Of a DNA stretch of 64,000 nt, positions 57,661 through 64,000 are shown piece by piece. The stretch's first letter is position 1. Each line of letters opens with the position of its first letter. Location: NCBI GenBank assembly GCA_011037195.1, contig JAAEAF010014807.1:186001-250000 (forward strand). The letters run 5' to 3'. This DNA is from Triatoma infestans (lineage: Eukaryota; Arthropoda; Insecta; Hemiptera; Reduviidae). Made by a program: the position numbers and the translations under genes. The notes beneath the pieces are model-generated. The model searched no databases. It had not been told where the DNA came from and saw nothing but the letters and a program-made list of their open reading frames with translations.

Positions 57661-59227
57661 GGATTGCTAGATATAAACGTATCACCTTTATTTGAAATAT
57701 TTTTTCAAAACATATGATTTTAGGGTTTTCTGAGATTATTTCTAGTTTTCTTAGGGGTTTGTTTAGTGTTATTGGTACTGTCTTCTGTACTATAATGCAA
57801 TCACTTCTTACACTAACTGTAGGCGCTAACAAAATGTATCTCTACTTTTTACACCAGATTTTTATTTTTAAATAAATGTAAAATGGGTTTATCTTTAATA
57901 AGTTATTCTTTCTAAAAAAAAAACAGTCCACCAAAGGAGCGATATTATAAAAGGGTAAAAAACAAAAAGGAAAAGAAATGAAAGTAGATCATTAAGTGTT
58001 TTGTGTCTGTACAAGACTTAAAGTGTGCAAACACTAATTTAAACTTATTACAATTTAAAAAGGAATGACTATGGAAGATATTTTGTGAGTAAGTTCAGTG
58101 TGGGCTTTTTAATGCTCCATGAAATTGTACACCGTATTATATTGTTGTGGAGTGTGGCAAGCTCCTGGATACGAGAGGCTTGAGCCAACGTTTTCTAGTA
58201 AAGCTAAAAAGGAAATAAGCTCGTAAAAGCAAAGGACTTCCACTGTTACTAGCGACTACGGTTGACTCATGCTTGGTATTACAATATTCTAGCTCATTTC
58301 ACTTGTAACTTGGATGTTGTTGTTCTCCTTTTTCTTCACCTTTTTTTTTATATATATATAAATTCTTGTTTTCTTGCATAAAATATTAATAACGTTTTCA
58401 TGAAATGTTTATTATTAATTTAGCATGAATATTTTTCCCTAATTTTCCTTCATGAGAAATTAATGAAAGGTTACCTTTGCTTTAATTCAACGTTGAGTTA
58501 AAAGTTTGTGCGTTTTTCATTTAATCGAGGTAAACAATAACGAGATTTCTTTACCCTTCGCTAATTAAAAAGAATTAACTATCATTTAATTTTTCAAAGA
58601 ATGCAACGAATGTTTCTTCTTTCTTGAAATGTGCTTCCATTTTTAGCGGTTCCCATTCTTTTCTAAATTCCATTTAAAGCAAATCCTCCATTATTACTCT
58701 TCCAGGTTCCAACATTTCTTCAAGGCCCTTGCTTACTGCTTACGGAAGTAGACCCTAGTATTTCCTTGGATATAGCCATGCCACTGAAATACCACGCCTT
58801 TCCAATCAGTCCAGCACCGTTCTTACGATCTTGTTCGGCATCCACCGAACAGTAAGGTTCTCAAGCGTAACTGAATCCCACCTATTTCCTTCTGGTATTG
58901 AAAAAAAAGCAATAATCCAATAAAAGCAACAATAACGAACTTTACAAATACATAACCGGTAACCCTGTCTATGATATCGCGGCTCTAAAAAAATCAGTTG
59001 AGGAAATAGATTTGTCCACGTGTCAGCTTATAATGGCAACATTTCCAGAGCCAGAGTGATCTATTAAGGACCCCTTATATTTTGTATGTAATTATTAAGT
59101 ACGTAGTTTTTATTTTATGTTTAATTACGTTATCTTTCTTTTCTACTTGATGTATTTGTATCAATTATATTAATATATTATGTTCGTTAGGTGTTGTAAA
59201 AAATATGCAGCACATAGGTAACTCATT
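57661..59227. other. Right-arm copy of 47030-48600
   Basis: Family H 5' end at about 57665-57870 (minus), then the same unassigned sequence as the left arm. Confidence 0.5.
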
Positions 59228-59392
59228 GATTTGGATATCCTACATTATCCAAATCCTATCTGGCCATAGACCAATCACTAACAGCGATTTCTGGCAGCAT
59301 TGCTGCCGACTCTGTCGCAAAAGAAGCAGCCAGCATGGCGCATAGTAAAAACATATGTTTACTAAAATTTGCAGAGGGAATGATCAGCAGTA

Positions 59393-60079
59393 TGTAATGA
59401 CATAGCAATGTCAAAGCATTCATAAAATATAACAAAAGGAAAGAATAATTTATAACTAGTGGCCCCACAAGCACCGATAAATCCCTGTCTATTGAACAGA
59501 AGCCACCTGGTCGTTGAATGTCGCCGATGGGCGACCAAATCTGGCCACTGACCTGAATCACTGGTCGCCGACCTAACCAAGGTCGCACAAAGTCGCACGC
59601 TACTAGAGATGTCTTAGTGTGAGAACTTACTTACACACTTGACAGTGTGTGAGTAAGACTAATATAAACTTCGCCCCACTGGAAGAGGGGATCATTATAT
59701 CATTCATCATTATACGAGTAGCCACATCATTATATCAGTATCATTTTACAGCAGCAGTTATACTTGAGTTCCGAGCGCGTCCCTATACAAGGTTTATCTT
59801 ATATTTATTTTTATAGTTGTGCAAATTAGTTTATTTATTATAATCATTTTAAATTATTTGTTATTTAACTCTTAAAGTTATTTATTTACTTTTATCAAAT
59901 CATATTAATTGTAGTTACCATTAGGCTCATTCAAATTATTGTTAGAATATATTCTATTTTTATAAATTCAGTGTTAGTAATTCAAGCAATAACTCTCTAA
60001 ACTAACTTCCGCCTAATAAATCCCTCTTCAAGACATCTAACTTCATACCCCAGGAATCACTACAATTGATTCCACTACA
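59393..60079 (+). mobile_element. Solo LTR (family 1), right arm
   Basis: 687 bp, TGTAATGACA...CCACTACA, flanked by AGTA at 59389-59392 and 60080-60083, the reverse complement of the left-arm TACT repeats. It is the duplicated copy of the left-arm LTR, not an independent insertion. Confidence 0.88.
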
Positions 60080-60094
60080 AGTATCAACATTTCT

Positions 60095-60393
60095 TTGAAG
60101 AAATTCATGTAAGGGCAGTTTTAGGGGAGGGGTGGGTTTGCAGTTTCCCCTAAAGTGGTATCATAGTTGATTATAGAATTCTATCATCCAAACAAAATTA
60201 ATTAGAAATAAATAGATGGACTAAATTCCAAGTTTTAAGAAAATTGTAAGCCGGAAGTGCACTTATACTGAACAGCCTTTTCAGTTTTCGACGAATTTCG
60301 TTATATTTGGTACACATACTATAACATTTGTCAATTATAATTTTGAGAACAGGAGTAAGAGAAAGTTGTGTGAGTGTTTCACACCAGATTTTT
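60095..60393 (-). repeat. Family H 5' part, minus strand
   Basis: Body (AGGGGAGGGGTGGGTTTG; GTAAGCCGGAAGTGCACTTA) then the 5' terminus GAGTAAGAGAAAGTTGTGTG, TGTTTCACACCAGA. It abuts the outer edge of the inverted duplication. Confidence 0.75.
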
Positions 60394-61169
60394 CTTATTA
60401 TTATAAGAAATACAAAGTTTTTTTTGTAGCGAATAGTTGGCCAATAGACTGTATCATTAATAATTGAATAATAAATTGATGATACATAAATATTAAAATC
60501 AATTAAAGGAATGTTTAACCAACATTTATTATGGTAATAAAATACAAGTTCCTTCATCTTCCTAAGATAATTCAGTAGATTGAAAATTAATTAATTCAAA
60601 GTACAAATAAAAATTAATACGTAAACAAGAAACCAAGAAATAAGATTAAAAAAAAAGAAGAAATTTTGAAAGTAACATAACTGCCAAAGTCAGGATTGTT
60701 CGATAACAATCTATCACAAATAATTTGCTAGATAATATGAAAACATCAATCAGAATAACAACAAAATAAACTATAGAGAATAAACTATAAAATCGTATAT
60801 TAAAATGTAAGTAGAGTAAAATGAAGCTGAATATCGACGTAAACTTTGTACAAGAAATAATGTTCTCTTTAATTAAATATAAAGAATCTTAATCTATACG
60901 AGTTGGTTGTATTATAATAATTTTGGTTAAATTATTTACCAATTTTATGTTCAATTGAGAAAAGTATGTTTCAAGCCAGAGTAAGTCCTAGCAGACTAAA
61001 AAATTGGGTCAGCTTAGAAAGAAAGGTATGATATAGTCAGGCTCAGTTTATCATCAAATTTAATTACCAAAACTAGGAGTCGACCATTACCATCGATCGT
61101 CTATATCTAGACCAAGTTGTGATGTGTCAAGCATTTAAGTAAACTGCAATTTTTTAGAGGGAAAAAATA
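60394..61169. other. AT-rich segment, nothing assigned
   Basis: The 119-aa minus-strand ORF at 60198-60557 runs out of the family H copy and is not convincing. Confidence 0.4.
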
Positions 61170-61173
61170 TTAT

Positions 61174-61546
61174 TGTAACGTTTTTCTTTCTAAACTAGCT
61201 ACTGCAACTAGTTTTAAGTGGGTTCGTATAGATAAAATACTCCAAACTTCAATAAAGAAAATACCAATTTATTGTTATACACAAAAAATTACAAAATGCA
61301 ACACTTACTAATAATTACTTCAGAGTTTAAACCACAAAAGTTTACTTTGTTCACTTTTTATACACTTTTCACAAACTAGTGACTTCGTTTGTAACTGGAA
61401 ACTCTCTCAACTCTCTGTGGTCCCTCTATTTATACCGATAGAGAACCTTCTAGACTCTTCTCAAGGCCTCCAGGGCTTCCTGCGGCCACTAAGAGAACCT
61501 TAGGTACCTGTCTTCTCTTCTAGATGGCACCACTGGCTGCGTTACA
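61174..61546 (-). mobile_element. Solo LTR, family 3, with promoter and poly(A) signals
   Basis: 373 bp, TGTAACG...CGTTACA, flanked by the 4-bp TSD TTAT (61170-61173 and 61547-61550). On the minus strand it has CGGTATAAATAGAGGG (TATA box, about 61436-61421), a likely start near ACCACAGAGAGTTG, then AATAAA near 61275 and the 3' end. This layout (U3-TATA-R-poly(A)-U5) and the 4-bp TSD fit a Gypsy-type LTR. No internal region remains. Confidence 0.85.
61424..61433 (-). promoter_or_regulatory. TATA box of the solo LTR
   Basis: TATAAATAGA on the minus strand, placed as expected within the LTR. Confidence 0.7.
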
Positions 61547-61643
61547 TTATTATCCTTTATTACATAAGTAATTTTAATTTTTACATTTTCAAATTCAATG
61601 TTTTTTTTTAGAAATGTTACTAATGTTAATATCAGTCAGAAAA

Positions 61644-62535
61644 GGGTATCTGGCCAGGAGTTACTTAGGGAGTAACGACCCCGTGGGTTACCACAGCTCA
61701 GTACTCCATGGACTTCATCAGAACAGTTCACAATACACTTAACTTAAACTACACAAATTCTACCCTTTACAGACAAGGACAAGCGCAGTACAAAAACTAG
61801 GTGCTCCGTCCCTAGTTAATAGGTGTGAGCCAAGGGAGAAGGAAGGGATTACTTCAGTGGTAGCAGCTGGACTAGCAAAGCGGAGGCCTCGGTCAGAATC
61901 CAGCATGCTACCCTTAGATTTTCTCTTCCTAGGATCCTCTACAGCAACTGTCCGTGATGGGCAGTGCTGTCTGTAGATTTGTAGATTATTGTAGGGGATT
62001 ATTGCACTGCGACCTGAAAGATTATTGTGCCCCCCGGAGCCTTTTCCAATGCACAGCCGGCCTCCAAGCAGTATTCTCCAGCTGCAGAAACACTGCCCAT
62101 CACCGGACAGTGAGTTGTAGGGGCTTTAGGAAGAAAAAATTTAAGAGCAGCATGCTGGATTCGAACCCGGAACCTCCGCGTTGCTAGTCCAGCGCGCTCC
62201 CACTGAGCTAATCCCTTCCTTCTCCCTTGGCTTTCGCCAATTAACTAGGGACGGAGATCCTAGTTTGTGTACTGTGTTTGTCCTTGTCTGTAAAGTGCAG
62301 AGTGTATGTAGTTTAAGTGTATTGTGTACTGTTCTGATGAAGTGCATGGAGTACTAGCTGTGTTAACCCGTGGGGTCGCTACTCCCCAAGTAACTGCATG
62401 CAACAGGTAGCCCTTGCGGGCATGTGTGTTGTCTGTAGCTAGGAACACTGTTCGGAACCCAGCAGTGCACTGAGAAGGCTCCGGGAGGGCACAATAGATC
62501 TTTCAAATCGAGTGCAATAATCCCCCAAAATAATC
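61644..62535 (+). mobile_element. Composite SINE (plus) split by an antiparallel composite SINE
   Basis: Outer element 61644-61976 plus 62439-62535; inner element 61977-62426 on the minus strand. The 12-bp target repeats are TGCTGTCTGTAG (61965-61976) and TGTTGTCTGTAG (62427-62438), which is outer-element sequence, so the target was the body of an older relative. The inner head (complement of GGGATTAGCTCAGTGGGAG and GGGTTCGAATCC) and module are well preserved. Confidence 0.9.
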
Positions 62536-62539
62536 GATT

Positions 62540-63305
62540 TTCAGGGCCTTTTTTATATAATATATATTTTTCATTGTACCATTTTATATTTGTCTTTATA
62601 ATATGTAAATATTATATAACATTCAATTTGTTTCGAGCAATTATCAAAAGAATAAGTAAAAAGTAAATCTTTATTAATTTTTTTTCCCGATGTATTCGAC
62701 ATCGCTGGCCATTAGCGCCATTTCTTATTTAAATAAAAAAATATTTTCAATAAGAAGTTTTTTTTTTCTATAATGGAGTGATTCAGTAATCTAAACTTTT
62801 TTTTAATTATTTAAAATTGTAGTGGTAAAAAAAATTATAATTAATTATGATGGCTGATGGCGCCCACTTGATGAGGCACATTTGGGCGGAGCTCAACCTG
62901 CACATGCGCACGGCCGCGCTTATATTATCTACCTTATTTTATTTGTTAATATTTAATCTGGATCATCTTCAATTCTGCATGATATTTAAATAGAAAACCT
63001 TGCTTTCATGAAAGTTTTAAGATTTTAATATGATAATTGATGGAGATTAGGATCGCATGCATAAACATGTTCCTGGTTTTTGAATTAGGATATTGAAGAT
63101 TGGCATTAGATTGGCCGGGTCGTTAAAAAGCTGCCTTAAACGGTAATGTTTCTATATATCATATTTTAAGTCTTTATCAAGATAAAAAGTTATTGATAAA
63201 AAAATTGTTTGGTATCTTATCATTAGTTATATGATGGTGTAATAAACCATACTATTTAGTCTATCGAAGTAAATAGGTGTATATTTTTTTTTTTTTTTTA
63301 CCATT
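62540..63305. other. AT-rich segment, nothing assigned
   Basis: A small GC-rich patch at about 62865-62925 and poly(T) near 63281-63299; no ORF. Confidence 0.4.
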
Positions 63306-63309
63306 TCTT

Positions 63310-63840
63310 ATTAGCCCTATTATTGTGATGTGAAAAAAATATTTCCGAATTCGGTTTTCACCGAAATTTGCATACAATAAGCGCATTGATGGCCTAAGCG
63401 CACTTTCTTCCCTAGTGAGGTTAGATTCACCGGAAATACTGTTTTGAGATTAGTACAAAAAATAGGTTTTAACAGAAACGTTACTATGTGTGTGTGTGTG
63501 TGTGTGTGAACAAAACTTTCACTTCTATTGTAAAAATTGTATGAATATTAATATTGAATATTATATTAATATGTTTTATGGAGAAATTTCTTTTTAGATG
63601 GTTCTGAGGAATCTGAAACGTTAGATAAAACAAAAAAAATTTATTTTTGTTCTATATTTAATGACGCTATCTTCTGGAGTACAGTGTAATCACTTTCAAC
63701 TAAATACTAACATGTAACCATGTGTTAGGACACGTGAGTAAAAAAATCTCCAGTTTAAAGGTTATTTTATCATTTTTATAATTGTATTAAATGCAATAAG
63801 AAAAAGTCGTTTGAGTGAAACACTCACATGAATGCAGTTT
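63310..63840 (-). repeat. Family H element, minus strand, diverged
   Basis: GGTTTTCACCGAAATTTGC near 63352 and GATTCACCGGAAATAC, then a (GT)n tract (about 63487-63508), body, and the 5' terminus AAGAAAAAGTCGTTTGAG with AAACACTCACATGAA at 63800-63832. Confidence 0.6.
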
Positions 63841-63942
63841 TTTTTATAACTTGTTGCTTTGTTAAAGAATTAATATATATGTCTAAAGGTTGATATAGGG
63901 AAAAATTCTTTAATCCTTAGTGTCAACACTCAATATTCTAAA

Positions 63943-63962
63943 TCACATATATATATATATAT
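63943..63962. repeat. (TA)n tract
   Basis: Alternating TA run near the window end. Confidence 0.85.
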
Positions 63963-64000
63963 TTACGACCAATAATATCATCCATTTATGTCCTTTCTTT

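Larger units (their letters stand above)
54483..60087 (-). repeat. Right arm of inverted duplication (derived copy)
   Basis: Reverse-complement copy of 46171-51747. Its outer edge (AGTATCAA at 60080-60087) stops 4 bp beyond the LTR target repeat and then joins family H sequence instead of the LINE. Its inner edge stops at the SINE 5' end without the TSD. Both junctions are therefore new, which makes this the duplicated copy. It carries no recognisable intact gene. Confidence 0.92.

Noticed and set aside
46171..60087. Large TIR transposon of Polinton/Maverick type
   Set aside because: No coding region for integrase or polymerase, no matching short TSD at the outer edges, and the left edge reads through into a LINE.
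46171..60087. Assembly artefact (fold-back read)
   Set aside because: Arms differ by substitutions and indels and have different flanks with asymmetric TSD evidence, though long-read confirmation is still desirable.
1..64000. CRISPR arrays, operons or other prokaryotic systems
   Set aside because: No direct-repeat/spacer arrays and no prokaryotic gene structure; the content is eukaryotic transposon debris.

Overview
This is an AT-rich arthropod-type nuclear window, most likely from an insect. I lean weakly towards Hemiptera, only because of the repeat spectrum. I found no intact host gene, no convincing multi-exon gene, no real tRNA or rRNA gene, no CRISPR array and nothing prokaryotic. Nearly everything that can be explained is transposable-element debris, much of it nested, with target-site duplications (TSDs) that can be read directly.

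Layout. 1-9.7 kb: a hammerhead-ribozyme-bearing repeat (873-1077), a tRNA SINE, a ~1 kb Helentron-like repeat called family H (2168-3152), and two solo LTRs (4826-5410, 7771-8369). 9.7-19.3 kb: family H copies interrupted by an RNase H LINE (10145-11086, 13-bp TSD), a LINE 3' end, a hAT element with an OC1-like look (13546-14818), an RTE LINE (16348-17246, 11-bp TSD) and a mariner relic. 19.4-31 kb: a solo LTR, more hammerhead repeats, several SINEs, an internally deleted LTR element (25662-27291, TSD GCTG) and a DD37D Tc1/mariner relic with both inverted repeats (28602-29538). 31-45 kb: many degraded LINE fragments, two further SINE families, a palindromic hammerhead element (34880-35214) and a Jockey LINE (43599-44810, 14-bp TSD). 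46171-60087: a 13.9 kb inverted duplication with 5.6 kb arms around a 2.7 kb loop. 61-64 kb: a solo LTR with a clear TATA box, nested composite SINEs and a last family H copy.

The most interesting biology is RNA-level. A dispersed ~0.2-0.33 kb repeat carries a hammerhead self-cleaving ribozyme core (CTGATGA, stem II, GAAA, self-complementary ACCGGT stem III, cleavage-site C). Three copies are bounded by 10-13 bp TSDs. This matches what is known of Penelope-like terminal repeats and animal retrozymes. The second main result is that flanking TSDs and a LINE shared across one breakpoint show which arm of the large inverted duplication is ancestral (left) and which is the derived copy (right).

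Nothing here looks like a cooperating gene set. The window reads as a repeat-dominated intergenic or intronic region in which layers of insertion can be ordered in time. One possible non-repeat exon (25275-25574) and a few unexplained ORFs are listed with low confidence.
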